In this document: piece after piece, positions 27,610 through 37,530 of the stretch
How the letters are laid out: each line of letters starts with the position of its first letter
Numbering within the stretch: position 1 is the first letter of the stretch
Assembly (NCBI GenBank): GCA_900317475.1
Contig: ONGY01000008.1
Coordinates: 1-57,941 of the forward strand
Length of the DNA stretch: 57,941 nt
Reading direction: 5' to 3'
Source: an uncultured Lachnospiraceae bacterium
Lineage (GTDB): Bacteria > Bacillota > Clostridia > Lachnospirales > Lachnospiraceae
Notes under the pieces: model-generated
The model's database searches: none
What the model was told of the DNA's origin: nothing
What the model saw: the letters and a program-made list of their open reading frames with translations, nothing else
Program-made: the position numbers and the translations under genes

Positions 27610-30600
27610 ATGCCAAAGAATCCAAATGTACATAAGGTAATGGTCATCGGCTCGGGGCCGATCGTCATCGGGCAGGCAGCTGAGTTCGACTATGCCGGCA
27701 CACAGGCCTGCCGCTCTCTCAAGGAAGAGGGCTGTGAGGTCTGTCTCGTGAACTCGAATCCGGCGACAATCATGACGGACAAGGATATCGCGGATGAGGT
27801 TTATATCGAACCGCTGACCGCGAAGGTTCTTGAGAAGATCATCGAGAAGGAGAAGCCGGACAGTCTGCTTCCCAACATGGGCGGCCAGGCGGGTCTTAAT
27901 CTCGGCATGGAGCTTGCAGAATCCGGATTCCTTAAGAGCCATCATGTACAGCTCCTCGGAACGACGGCCCTTACGATCAAGAAGGCGGAGGACCGCCTTA
28001 TGTTCAAGGAGACGATGGAGAAGATTGGCGAGCCGGTCGCTCCCTCGGAGGTCGTCGAAAATATTGAGGACGGCGTGAAGTTCGCCGAGAAGATCGGCTA
28101 TCCGGTCGTGCTCCGTCCTGCCTATACGCTTGGCGGTTCCGGCGGCGGCATCGCGCACAACGTGATGGAACTCCGAAAGATTCTGGAGAATGGTCTCCGG
28201 CTTTCCCGTGTGGGACAGGTCCTTGTTGAGCGCTCGATCGCCGGCTGGAAAGAGATCGAGTACGAGGTCATGCGCGACTCGGCCGGCAACTGCATCACCG
28301 TCTGCAACATGGAAAACATCGATCCGGTCGGTGTTCACACCGGCGATTCCATTGTCGTGGCGCCGTCCCAGACGCTCTCGGACAAGGAATATCAGATGCT
28401 CCGCACGGCTGCGCTCAACATCATAAGTGAGCTCGGCATCACCGGCGGATGCAATGTCCAGTTTGCCCTTCATCCGACCAGCTTTGAGTACTGTGTCATC
28501 GAGGTCAATCCCCGTGTGTCCCGCTCGTCTGCTCTCGCGTCAAAGGCAACCGGCTATCCGATCGCAAAGGTCGCAGCCAAGATTGCCCTCGGCTATACGC
28601 TGGACGAGATCAAAAACGCCGTCACCGGCGAGACCTACGCGAGCTTCGAGCCGGCGCTCGACTACTGCGTCGTCAAGTTCCCGCGTCTTCCGTTCGACAA
28701 ATTCATCACGGCGAAGCGCACGCTCACCACGCAGATGAAGGCGACCGGCGAAGTCATGAGCATCTGCAACAATTTTGAAGGTGCAATGATGAAGGCAATC
28801 CGCTCGCTGGAGCAGCACGTCGACTGCCTTTCGAGCTACGATTTTTCCGGTCTTTCCAAGGAAGACCTCTTTAAACGCCTTACGGTCGTCGATGATCAGC
28901 GGATCTGGGTCATCGCGGAGGCACTAGGCCCGCATCGATGGAAAGAGTGAGCGCGAGGTGAACGAATTCCTCGGGAGGGGCATTCTTCTCGAGGCAAAGC
29001 AGTGCGAATTCCCGGACAATGTTATTTCCCGCTTCACCGGTCTTGAGGAGACGACGATCCGCGGCCTCAGAGAGCAGTACGGCATCGCCGCAGAGTACAA
29101 GATGGTTGACACCTGCGCCGCCGAGTTCAAAGCCAAAACTCCTTATTATTACTCGGTTTACGGCGATAAGAATGAAGTCGAGGACGAGGCAAAGGAAAAA
29201 ATCACGGACCGGAAGAAGATTCTGGTTCTCGGTTCCGGCCCCATCCGCATCGGTCAGGGAATCGAATTCGATTACTGCTCCGTGCACGCGACGTGGGCAT
29301 TCTCGAAGGCTGGATACGAGACGATCATCATCAACAATAACCCCGAGACGGTCTCCACGGATTTTGACATCGCGGACAAGCTTTATTTTGAGCCGCTCAC
29401 TCCGGAGGACGTGCAGAACGTCGTGAACATCGAGCATCCGGATTACGCGGTTGTGCAGTTCGGCGGACAGACAGCCATCAAGCTGACTGCGGACCTCACC
29501 AAGATGGGTGTGCCGATCCTCGGCACCGATGCGAAGGATGTCGATGCAGCCGAGGACCGCGAGATTTTTGACGAGGTACTGCAGAAGTGCGGCATCAAAC
29601 GTGCGGCCGGGGCGACGGTCTTCACTGCCGAGGAGGCAAAGAAAGTCGCGAATAAGCTCGGATATCCGGTACTCGTGCGCCCTTCCTATGTTCTCGGAGG
29701 CCAGGGCATGCAGATCGCCCTGAATGATGAGGAAATCGAGCAGTTCATGGCGGTCATCAACCGCTACACACAGGAGCATCCGATCCTCATCGATAAGTAC
29801 CTCATGGGCACGGAGACGGAGGTCGACGCCGTATGCGACGGAGAGAATATTGTCATTCCGGGCGTCATGGAGCACATCGAGCGTTCGGGCGTGCATTCGG
29901 GCGACTCGATCTCGGTTTATCCGGCGAGAACGCTGTCAAAACATGTGAAGGAGACGATCGCGTATTATACGAAGCGGCTCGCGGAAGAGCTCCACGTCAT
30001 CGGACTCATCAACGTGCAGTTTATCGCTATGGGTGAGGAGGTTTACATCATCGAGGCAAACCCGCGCTCATCCAGGACGGTTCCTTATATCAGCAAGGTC
30101 ACGGGCATTCCGATCGTGGATCTCGCGGCACAGTGCATGATGGGAAAGAAGCTGACGGACCTCGGCTACACGCCGGGACTGCAGCCGGAGGCAGACTATT
30201 ACGCGATCAAGATGCCGGTCTTCTCCACCGAGAAAGTCCGCGGCGCAGAGGTTGCGGTAGGTCCGGAGATGAAGTCCACCGGCGAGTGTCTCGGCATCTC
30301 GAAGTCGTTTGATGAGGCGCTTTACAAGGCATTCCTCGGAGCAGGCGTCAATCTGCCGAAGTACAAGCAGATGATCATCACCGTCAAGGATTCGGACAAG
30401 GGCGAGATCATCGACATCGCACGGCGCTATGAAAAGCTCGGGTACATCATTTATTCGACACGCCGCACGGCGGATACTCTCCGTGAAAACGGAATCGCGG
30501 TCCGCCAGGTGAACCGTATTTCACAGGAATCGCCGACGGTCATGGACCTTCTGCTCGGCCATAAAATCGATCTTGTCATCGATACGCCGACACAGGGCCG

Positions 30601-30760
30601 CGACAAGAACCGCGACGGGTTCCTCATCCGCCGCACCGCCATCGAGACGGGTGTCTACTGCATCACCTCACTCGACACCGCGAGAGCACTTGTCTCCTCG
30701 CTCGAGCATGCGGCCGAGACGAGTCAGAACCTTGAGATTGTGGATATCGCGAAAATCTGA
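27610..30760 (+). pseudogene. carB: Carbamoyl-phosphate synthase large chain, deletion plus frameshift
   Basis: Makes carbamoyl phosphate from bicarbonate, ammonia and two ATP. The first frame (27610-28950) gives the carboxyphosphate ATP-grasp half up to '[12 protein letters not shown]', then runs into 'GPHRWKE' and stops. The second frame, open from 28928, gives 'LLEAKQCEFPDNV', the rest of the oligomerisation region, the carbamate ATP-grasp half and the C-terminal allosteric MGS domain. Family members carry an 'RRG...IHEITKID' helix block between these points; an estimated 25-45 residues are absent, so this is not a simple single-base slip. The total coding potential is about 1045 residues against about 1070. 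Both ATP sites look intact. The gene is either truly broken or mis-assembled here. Confidence 0.88.
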
Positions 30761-30824
30761 TCCCGGAAATGTCCTTTCGGTTCTTCCGGGTACCATGTCG
30801 GAGGATATCTGCTAGAATAGTTTT

Positions 30825-30852
30825 CAAGCCGGCCGGACGGCCGGCTTTTTTG
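30825..30852 (+). terminator. Terminator after carB
   Basis: AAGCCGGCC pairs perfectly with GGCCGGCTT around a GGAC loop, followed by a T-run. It closes the purL-carA-carB unit. Confidence 0.92.
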
Positions 30853-30894
30853 CAGAATAAGAGAGTCAGGAAAAAGTAAACGGAGAGAAAAAGA

Positions 30895-32366
30895 ATGGCA
30901 AAGATCGTTGTTGAGGAGTCGAAGATCCTGGGGCACATCAATCCGGAACTGCAGGGGCAGTTTTCCGAACATCTGGGCAGGGGCATTTACGAAGGCATCT
31001 ATGTAAGACCGGATTCGGGAATCGAGAACGTGAACGGGATGCGTACGGATGTTGTCAGTGCACTGAAGGAGATGGGCGTGCCGCTGCTCCGCTGGCCCGG
31101 CGGCTGCTTTGCGGATGAGTACCACTGGAAGGATGGAGTAGGCCCGAAGGAAAACCGCAAGAAGATGATCAACACAAACTGGGGCGGCGTACTTGAGGAC
31201 AATTCCTTCGGAACGAATGAGTACTTCGAGCTCTGCCGGCAGCTTGGCTGCAGGACGTATGTCAATGCGAACGTCGGCAGCGGAACGGTGCAGGAGATGT
31301 CCGAGTGGGTTGAGTACATGACCTTTGAAAGAACGGACAGGATGAACCGTGGAAACTGGACTATCTCGGCATCGGCAATGAGAACTGGGGCTGCGGCGGA
31401 TCGATGACGCCGGAGTATTACGGCAATTTATACCGCCGGTATCAGACCTTCTGCCGGCAGTATCATCCGGATCATCCGTTCCGGAAGATTGCCTGCGGCC
31501 CGAGCGCCGATGATACGGACTGGACGAACGGAGTGCTGAAAACCTGCTTCGCGAAACCGGCCGGGGACACGTGTCACGGATTCATGGATCTTCTGAGTCT
31601 GCATTACTATACATCTCCGGGCGACTGGGAGCACAAGGGCTCCGCGTCGAGTTTTGACGATTCCGTGTGGTATGAGACGATGAAGAAAGCACTGTATGCC
31701 GAAGATCTCGTCAGAATGCACGGGAATATTCTTGACACCTATGACCCGGAGAAGAAGATTGGTATTTCTTTCGACGAATGGGGCGGCTGGTACGATGTCG
31801 AGCCCGGCACGAACCCGGGATTCCTTTATCAGCAGAACACGATGCGTGACGCTCTGATCGCGGGTCTGACGCTCAACATTTTCAACCGTCACTGCGACCG
31901 TGTGAAGCTCGCCTGCATCGCGCAGATGGTGAATGTTCTGCAGTCCATGATTCTCACCGAAGGCGAGAAGATGGTGAAGACGCCGACGTATCATGTCTTC
32001 CATATGTACAAGAAGCATCAGGACGCGGAGCTTGTATCAGCGGACCTTGAGGAGAATCCGACGGTCGGAACGGAGAAATATCCGGTGCCGGCGCTCGATA
32101 TGTCCGTTTCTGTCAAGGACGGAGTCTACACCGCGACCGTCGCGAATGTGGATCTGTCAAATGCGTATCCGGTCGAGATCAGCTTCCGCGGATTCAGGCC
32201 GAAGAAAGCGGAGGCGTCAATTGTCACAGGAGACAAGTGCGCGAAAAATACCTTCGACGATCCAAATGCGGTCACGGAGGAGAAAGCAGACGATGTAACT
32301 CTGACGGAGCACGGCTGCAGTTTCGAGATTCCTGCATGCTCCGTGATGATGATTCAGCTCCGCTGA
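30895..32366 (+). pseudogene. GH51 alpha-L-arabinofuranosidase, deletion plus frameshift
   Basis: Cytoplasmic enzyme releasing arabinose from arabinan or arabinoxylan fragments. The first frame (ATG 30895 behind CGGAGAG) runs through '[17 protein letters not shown]' and '[19 protein letters not shown]' to about 31329. The second frame resumes at about 31329 with '[16 protein letters not shown]' and holds the acid/base Glu in 'GNENWG' and the nucleophile Glu in 'ISFDEWGGWYDV', ending at 32366. Family members have about ten further residues at the join ('GVSPMADLRR'-like), so some 30 bp are missing and the frame changes. Everything else is well kept. No arabinose transporter is adjacent. Confidence 0.87.
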
Positions 32367-32394
32367 AACTTCTGCGAAGGATGGAATTGCTGCA

Positions 32395-32739
32395 ATGGCT
32401 GCTGCGAACGATGCAAAGAAACATTGTATCCGATGTCTTCTTGAGGAAATTGACCCTGAGGCATATGAGAGAGACATCCGGCGGATTCTGATTCATATGG
32501 AGCCTCATGAGAAGGCATCGGATGCGGTTTATCACTGGCGGCTTTCCGTCTGCCGGGACTGCGATTATCTCTCGAAGGGAACGTGCAATGCATGCGGATG
32601 CTTCGTGGAGCTGCGCGCAGCGCTCCGGAGCGGTGCCTGCCCTTACAGAAAATGGGCGGGAAACGGAGACAGCAAAAACGGAACCGGGCAGAAGGAAAAG
32701 AAGAAACAAGATAAGACAGATAAAGATAAGACAGCATAA
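32395..32739 (+). CDS. DUF6171 family protein
   Basis: Small protein of 114 residues. Two cysteine clusters, 'CIRCLLEE' near the N-terminus and 'CRDCDYLSKGTCNACGCF' in the middle, with a further Cys in 'SGACPYRKW', suggest a bound zinc or iron. The C-terminal 25 residues are Lys/Asp-rich and likely disordered. It lies 28 bp after the arabinofuranosidase and 11 bp before the YbaK gene. The ribosome site (GAAGGA) is about 13 bases from ATG 32395, rather far. Function unknown. Confidence 0.8.
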   Translation: MAAANDAKKHCIRCLLEEIDPEAYERDIRRILIHMEPHEKASDAVYHWRLSVCRDCDYLSKGTCNACGCFVELRAALRSGACPYRKWAGNGDSKNGTGQKEKKKQDKTDKDKTA

Positions 32740-32750
32740 GGAAGGCATCT

Positions 32751-33212
32751 ATGTCGTTTGAAAAAGCAAAGAAATTTCTGGAGATAAAGGGTTTTGCGGA
32801 CCGGATTATTGTACCGGCCGAGTCAACGGCGACGGTCCCGCTCGCGGCAGCCGCGCTTGGCACGACGGAGGGAGAGATCGCGAAGACACTGTCCTTTATC
32901 GTCGATGAAAAGCCGGTTCTGGTTCTGATGGAAGGGAATGCCCGCATTCAGAATCACAAATTCAAGGAGCAGTTTCACACGAAGGCGAAGATGATTCCGC
33001 CGTCGGAGGTGGAGGAGCTCGTGGGTCACGAGCCGGGCGGTGTCTGCCCTTTCGGAATTAATGAAGGGATCGATGTCTATCTCGATGTGAGTCTTCAGAA
33101 ATTCGAGTATGTCTATCCGGCGTGCGGAGACGACCATTCCGGAGTGAAGCTCACGCCGCAGGAGCTCTTCGCGATCTCCGGCGCGAAGGGCTGGGTCGAC
33201 GTTTGCCAGTGA
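32751..33212 (+). CDS. YbaK/ProX-type aminoacyl-tRNA deacylase
   Basis: Trans-editing enzyme of 153 residues predicted to clear mischarged tRNA (for example Cys- or Ala-tRNA-Pro). The YbaK/aaRS-associated fold is seen in 'EIAKTLSFIVDEKPVLVLMEG', the conserved Lys region 'KFKEQF', 'GGVCPFGI' and 'YPACGDDHSGVKLTPQEL'. It starts at ATG 32751 behind AAGGAAGG and is complete. QueH follows after 22 bp, so both tRNA-related genes are probably co-transcribed. Which tRNA it edits cannot be told from sequence alone. Confidence 0.88.
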   Translation: MSFEKAKKFLEIKGFADRIIVPAESTATVPLAAAALGTTEGEIAKTLSFIVDEKPVLVLMEGNARIQNHKFKEQFHTKAKMIPPSEVEELVGHEPGGVCPFGINEGIDVYLDVSLQKFEYVYPACGDDHSGVKLTPQELFAISGAKGWVDVCQ

Positions 33213-33234
33213 GATGGAAATCAGGACGGAGTAA

Positions 33235-33987
33235 ATGCAGAAACGAAATTACAGCAGAGAATTGGACAGGATCGTGGAAGAGAACCGCGCAGTGGGCCGG
33301 GTGCCGACGCTGCTCCTGCATGCGTGCTGTGCGCCCTGCTCGAGCGCGTGCCTCGAGCGTCTGCGCGAGGATTTTCTCGTAACCGTCTATTATTACAACC
33401 CGAACATTACCGAGGCCCCCGAATATGAGAAGCGGAAGGCAGAGGAGAAGCGCCTGATCGAGGAATATAACCGGCAGGTCAGGAATCAGGATTTTGTTTT
33501 CCACAAGCCGCTTCCGCAGGGCAGCGTGAAAACCGGTGCTCCCGGCCCTTATTCGATGTATTCGACCTCCCGCGCGCACCGTATTGAAATTCTGGAGGCG
33601 CCCTATGATCCGGAATCGTTTCTTGCCATGGCGAAGGGGCTGGAAAATGTCCCGGAGGGCGGCGAGCGCTGTTTCGGGTGTTATGCGCTCCGGCTCCGCA
33701 GGACGGCGGATGCAGCGAGAAAATACGGTTTTGACTATTTCTCGACGACCCTCACAATCAGCCCGCTCAAGAACGCGGACAAATTGAATGAGATCGGAGA
33801 GAAGGTTGCGGAAGAAATGAGGAGAAGTGCAGCCCCCGGCGAGAAAGTTCCGGAGTTTCTGCCATCGGATTTCAAGAAGAAAAACGGATATCTCCGTTCC
33901 ATTGAACTCTCGAAGGAATTTGATCTTTACCGTCAAAACTACTGCGGCTGCAGATTCAGCCGGCAGCAGGCGTTTTTTGCCAAATAA
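33235..33987 (+). CDS. queH: Epoxyqueuosine reductase QueH
   Basis: Last step of queuosine synthesis in tRNA: reduces epoxyqueuosine to queuosine. 250 residues. The cysteine pattern of the QueH (DUF208) family is present: 'HACCAPCSS', 'ERCFGCYALRL' and 'YCGCRFS', which hold the iron-sulphur cluster and metal sites. 'STTLTISPLKNADKLN' is another family motif. The start ATG at 33235 follows GGACGGAG. Complete. No other queuosine genes are in the window. Confidence 0.93.
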   Translation: MQKRNYSRELDRIVEENRAVGRVPTLLLHACCAPCSSACLERLREDFLVTVYYYNPNITEAPEYEKRKAEEKRLIEEYNRQVRNQDFVFHKPLPQGSVKTGAPGPYSMYSTSRAHRIEILEAPYDPESFLAMAKGLENVPEGGERCFGCYALRLRRTADAARKYGFDYFSTTLTISPLKNADKLNEIGEKVAEEMRRSAAPGEKVPEFLPSDFKKKNGYLRSIELSKEFDLYRQNYCGCRFSRQQAFFAK

Positions 33988-34057
33988 ACTGCAGTATGTT
34001 ATATTTTCTTCAATATTATTTTACGTGAATTTTAATATTCAGGACGCGGACGGCCGG

Positions 34058-34087
34058 TATTTCCGCCCGGCGGAAATGCGTTTTTTC
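34058..34087 (+). terminator. Terminator-like hairpin 17 bp before argS
   Basis: ATTTCCGCC-C-GGCGGAAAT is a perfect palindrome at 34059-34077, followed by GCG and six T. It sits between queH and the argS ribosome site (TTGGAGGAG). It may end queH or attenuate argS. The 117-bp gap is too short for a T-box and no T-box motif is seen. Confidence 0.72.
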
Positions 34088-34103
34088 TGTTCTTGGAGGA
34101 GTA

Positions 34104-35839
34104 ATGGAGAAGTTACTGGATTTGCTGAGCACTAAGGTCGGCGATGCTTTCGAAGCGGCAGGGTATGACCGTTCTCTTGGCCGCGTGACGATTTCCAATC
34201 GCCCGGACCTTTGCGAGTATACATGCAATGGCGCAATGGCCGGCGCAAAACAGTATCACAAGGCACCGTTCATGATCGCGGATGCGGTGGCGCTTGAACT
34301 GAATAAGGCAGAAGGAGATGCACGGGTTTTTGCGCGGACAAGGCCGGAAAGTTCGGTCTTCCGGAGCCGGACAGAAAGAAAAAGATCATCATTGACTACG
34401 GCGGACCGAACGTTGCAAAGCCGCTTCACGTAGGACATCTGCGTTCGGCGGTCATCGGAGAGTCACTGAAGCGGATTCTGCGCTACAACGGACAGGAAGT
34501 GATCGGCGATATCCATCTTGGAGATTGGGGCCTGCAGATGGGGCTTGTCATCACCGAGCTCTCGAAGAGACATCCGGACTGGGTCTATTTTGACGACAGC
34601 TACACCGGAGAGTACCCGGAAGAGGCGCCTTTTACGGTGACGGATCTGGAGGAAATCTATCCCACGGCCAGCAGGAAGTCCAAGGAGGACGAGGCCTATT
34701 ACGCGGAGGCGATGGAGAGCACGCATCTGCTGCAGGAGAAAAAACGCGGTTATTATGCTCTCTGGCAGAAGATCATTGAGGTTTCTGTCGCTGACCTGAA
34801 GAAGAACTATAAAAATCTGGACGTTGAATTCGAGCTTTGGAACGGCGAGTCGACGGTGGGTGACATCATCCCCGGCATGGTGGAGAAGATGAAGAAGGAC
34901 GGCTTCGCGTACGAGAGCAACGGTGCGCTGGTCGTCGATGTCGCCGAGGAGACGGACGCAAAAGAAGTTCCTCCGTGCATTATTCTGAAATCGGACGGTG
35001 CGGCACTCTATACGACAACGGACCTTGCGACCATACAGGACCGCGTGGAGAAGTATCATCCGGACGAGATTCTTTATGTCACCGACAAACGCCAGGAGCT
35101 CCATTTCACGCAGGTCTTCCGCGCTGCCCGCAAAACGGGCCTTGCAAAGGATAACCTCGAGCTTGTGCATATTGGTTTCGGCACCATGAACGGTAGGGAC
35201 GGAAAGCCGTTCAAGACGCGTGACGGCGGTGTCATGCGGCTTGAGACCCTGATAGGTGATATCAATGCCGAAATGAGAAAGAAGATCGTAACGAATCCGG
35301 AGATTCCGGCGGATGAAGTGGACGCAACATCGCGGCAGGTGGCGATGGCGGCTCTCAAGTACGGCGATCTTTCGAACCAGGCGTCGAAGGATTACATCTT
35401 CGATATTGAGAAATTCTGTTCGTTTGAGGGCGACACGGGTCCGTACATTCTTTATACGATGGTGCGCATCAAGTCGATCCTCGCAAAGTACCGTGCGCAG
35501 CTTGGCGCAAAGGGCATCACCGGTGCATCGGCAAAGGAAAAAGAGAGCGGTCTTGCAATCGGGCCTGCGCTTTCACCGGATGAGAAGAGGCTGCAGGAGA
35601 CACTTGCCCGTTTCTCCGAAAATGTTGCAGGAGCTTATAAGGATTATGCTCCGCACAGACTTTGTGCATATATTTATCAGCTTTCAAACGACTTCAACAG
35701 TTTTTACCATGAGACGAGAATCCTCACGGAGGAGGATGAGTCGAAGAAGGAAAGCTGGATTGCACTTCTGAAACTGACACTTGGTGTGCTGGAGGACTGC
35801 ACGAACATGCTTGGTTTCTCCGCACCCGACCGTATGTAA
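34104..35839 (+). pseudogene. argS: Arginyl-tRNA synthetase, deletion plus frameshift
   Basis: Charges tRNA-Arg. The first frame (ATG 34104) gives the N-terminal domain to 'ELNKAEGDA' near 34320. The second frame, from about 34325, reads 'CADKAGKFGLPEPDRKKK', then 'IIIDYGGPNVAKPLHVGHLRS' (the HIGH motif region), the Rossmann domain and the DALR anticodon domain ('YKDYAPHRLCAYIYQLSNDF'), ending at 35839. The stretch that normally links the two ('...NPGFINL...') is missing, an estimated 30-40 residues, together with the frame change. As argS is normally essential, a second copy elsewhere, a real escape, or a sequence error must be assumed. Confidence 0.88.
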
Positions 35840-35929
35840 TTATCACTGGCACTGGTGAAGTCTGTTTCTGCGGTCCGGACCGGGCGGCGGGAGCAGAGCC
35901 TATAGGCTGAAAGGGGATTTTCGGGGCGA

Positions 35930-36427
35930 ATGGGTCAGGGAAAGATTTCTATTTATACCGGAACGGGGCACGGTAAGACCCCGGCGGCTCTCGGTATTGC
36001 ACTGCAGTATGCGTCGAGAGGGCTGCGCACCGTATTTATCCAGTTCCTCAAGGGAAAGGGAGTGGGGGATACGGAATTCATCAAGCGGCTGGAGCCGGAG
36101 ATCCGGATTTTCCGTTTCGAGAAGTCAGACCTGAGTTTTGACAATCGATCCGAACAGGAAAAGGAAGACGATCTGACCAATATCCGGAACGGCCTTAATT
36201 TTGCAAGGAAAGAGCTGACCACCGGCGAATGTGATCTTCTTGTTCTGGACGAGGTCCTCGATCTTATTCATAATGGCATCATGACGGTGGATGATCTTAA
36301 GTCCATCCTGGACAGGCATGACTACACGGATGTCATACTGACGGGAGTCAATCTGAACCCGGAGGTCTGCCGGCTGGCGGATGAGATCATCGAGCTTAAA
36401 AATATCAATTCAGAGGACCAGGGCTGA
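35930..36427 (+). CDS. cobO: Cob(I)yrinic acid a,c-diamide adenosyltransferase-like ATPase
   Basis: P-loop protein of 165 residues of the CobO/BtuR family, which adenosylates corrinoids using ATP. P-loop 'GTGHGKTPAALG' is close to the N-terminus, followed by 'TVFIQFLKGKGVGDTEF' and the Walker-B-like 'DLLVLDEVLDLI', and 'DVILTGVN'. Slightly shorter than classic CobO (about 180-200). The gene lies 91 bp after argS and 113 bp before dapA; no cobalamin pathway genes are present, so a salvage role or a changed substrate is possible. The start ATG follows AAAGGGGATTTTCGGGG. Confidence 0.85.
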   Translation: MGQGKISIYTGTGHGKTPAALGIALQYASRGLRTVFIQFLKGKGVGDTEFIKRLEPEIRIFRFEKSDLSFDNRSEQEKEDDLTNIRNGLNFARKELTTGECDLLVLDEVLDLIHNGIMTVDDLKSILDRHDYTDVILTGVNLNPEVCRLADEIIELKNINSEDQG

Positions 36428-36540
36428 AGCCGGATGGGGTCTTCTCTGAAGATATATGTTTATAAGATTACGACATAATCGTGTAATAAGGTATTGTTCT
36501 TGGGGCTGCCTGCGGGAATCTGCAGGAGAAGGAGAGAGTT

Positions 36541-37434
36541 ATGTCAGTATTCAGGGGATCAGCGGTCGCAATTGTCACTCCGTTCAGGGAAGAGGATGAA
36601 TCGCTGAATTTTGACGCTTTCGCGGACATCATCGATTATCAGATCGATCATGGAACGGATGCCATCGTCGTGTGCGGATCAACCGGTGAAGCGGCAACCA
36701 TGACAGAGAAAGAGCACATGGACACCGTGAAGTTCTGCATCGAGCATGTAGCTCACCGGGTACCGGTCATTGCCGGTACCGGCTCGAACTGCACGAAGAC
36801 GGCCGTCGATCTCTCTGTGCTGGGTGCCGAATACGGCGCGGACGGACTGCTTCTTGTCTCTCCTTATTACAACAAGGCGACGCAGGAGGGTCTGTATCTG
36901 CACTATAAGGCTGTCGCGGATGCAGTCCACGGAACGCCGGTCATTGTCTATAATGTTCCGGGCCGTACCGGGTGCAATGTACTTCCGGAGACCGTCGCGC
37001 GGATGGTAAAGGATGTTCCGAACATTGTCGGCATCAAGGAAGCTTCCGGCAATATCAGCCAGATCGGAAAGCTGATGGCGCTGACCGACGGCAATATCGA
37101 AGTGTATTCCGGAAACGACGACGAGACCGTACCGATTCTTGCACTCGGCGGGCTTGGCGTTATCTCCGTTGTTGCAAACATCGCGCCGCAGGCCATGCAT
37201 GATCTGTGCCAGAAATTCTTTGACGGGGATGTGGCAGGAGCTGCAAAGATCCAGCGCGATATCTATCCGCTGTTTGAGAACCTCTTCTCGGAAGTCAACC
37301 CGATTCCGGTCAAGAAGGCCGTGAATCTGCTCGGCCAGAATGCCGGACCGCTGCGCATGCCGCTCACCGAAATGGAGCCTGAGCATGCAGAAAAGCTTAA
37401 GAAGGCAATGGCGGACTTCGGACTTCTTTCGTGA
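36541..37434 (+). CDS. dapA: 4-Hydroxy-tetrahydrodipicolinate synthase
   Basis: First committed step to lysine and diaminopimelate: pyruvate plus aspartate semialdehyde. 297 residues, the usual length. The TIM barrel has 'VCGSTGEAATM', 'LLVSPYYNK' with the catalytic Tyr, the Schiff-base Lys166 in 'GIKEASGN', and 'GRTGCNV' with a binding Arg. The start follows GGAGAAGGAGAG. A hairpin separates it from dapB. Complete. Confidence 0.96.
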   Translation: MSVFRGSAVAIVTPFREEDESLNFDAFADIIDYQIDHGTDAIVVCGSTGEAATMTEKEHMDTVKFCIEHVAHRVPVIAGTGSNCTKTAVDLSVLGAEYGADGLLLVSPYYNKATQEGLYLHYKAVADAVHGTPVIVYNVPGRTGCNVLPETVARMVKDVPNIVGIKEASGNISQIGKLMALTDGNIEVYSGNDDETVPILALGGLGVISVVANIAPQAMHDLCQKFFDGDVAGAAKIQRDIYPLFENLFSEVNPIPVKKAVNLLGQNAGPLRMPLTEMEPEHAEKLKKAMADFGLLS

Positions 37435-37458
37435 TCTGTTTTTGAATACGTATATGGA

Positions 37459-37493
37459 GCGGCTGTACCGTAGAGGTACAGCCGATTCTTTTC
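37459..37493 (+). terminator. Terminator between dapA and dapB
   Basis: CGGCTGTACC pairs perfectly with GGTACAGCCG around GTAGA, then ATTCTTTTC. The T-run is broken, so some read-through into dapB is likely. Confidence 0.75.
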
Positions 37494-37530
37494 ATGGGGC
37501 CGCATCAGGCGGCAGATGGGAGCGGCAGAT

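Noticed and set aside
28925-28960. Programmed ribosomal frameshift in carB (and likewise in GH2, GH51, argS)
   Set aside because: No slippery site is seen, and conserved residues are missing at each joint, so a simple slip could not restore the proteins.
33988-34103. T-box leader for argS
   Set aside because: The gap is too short and the conserved T-box and specifier features are absent; only a plain hairpin with a T-run is present.
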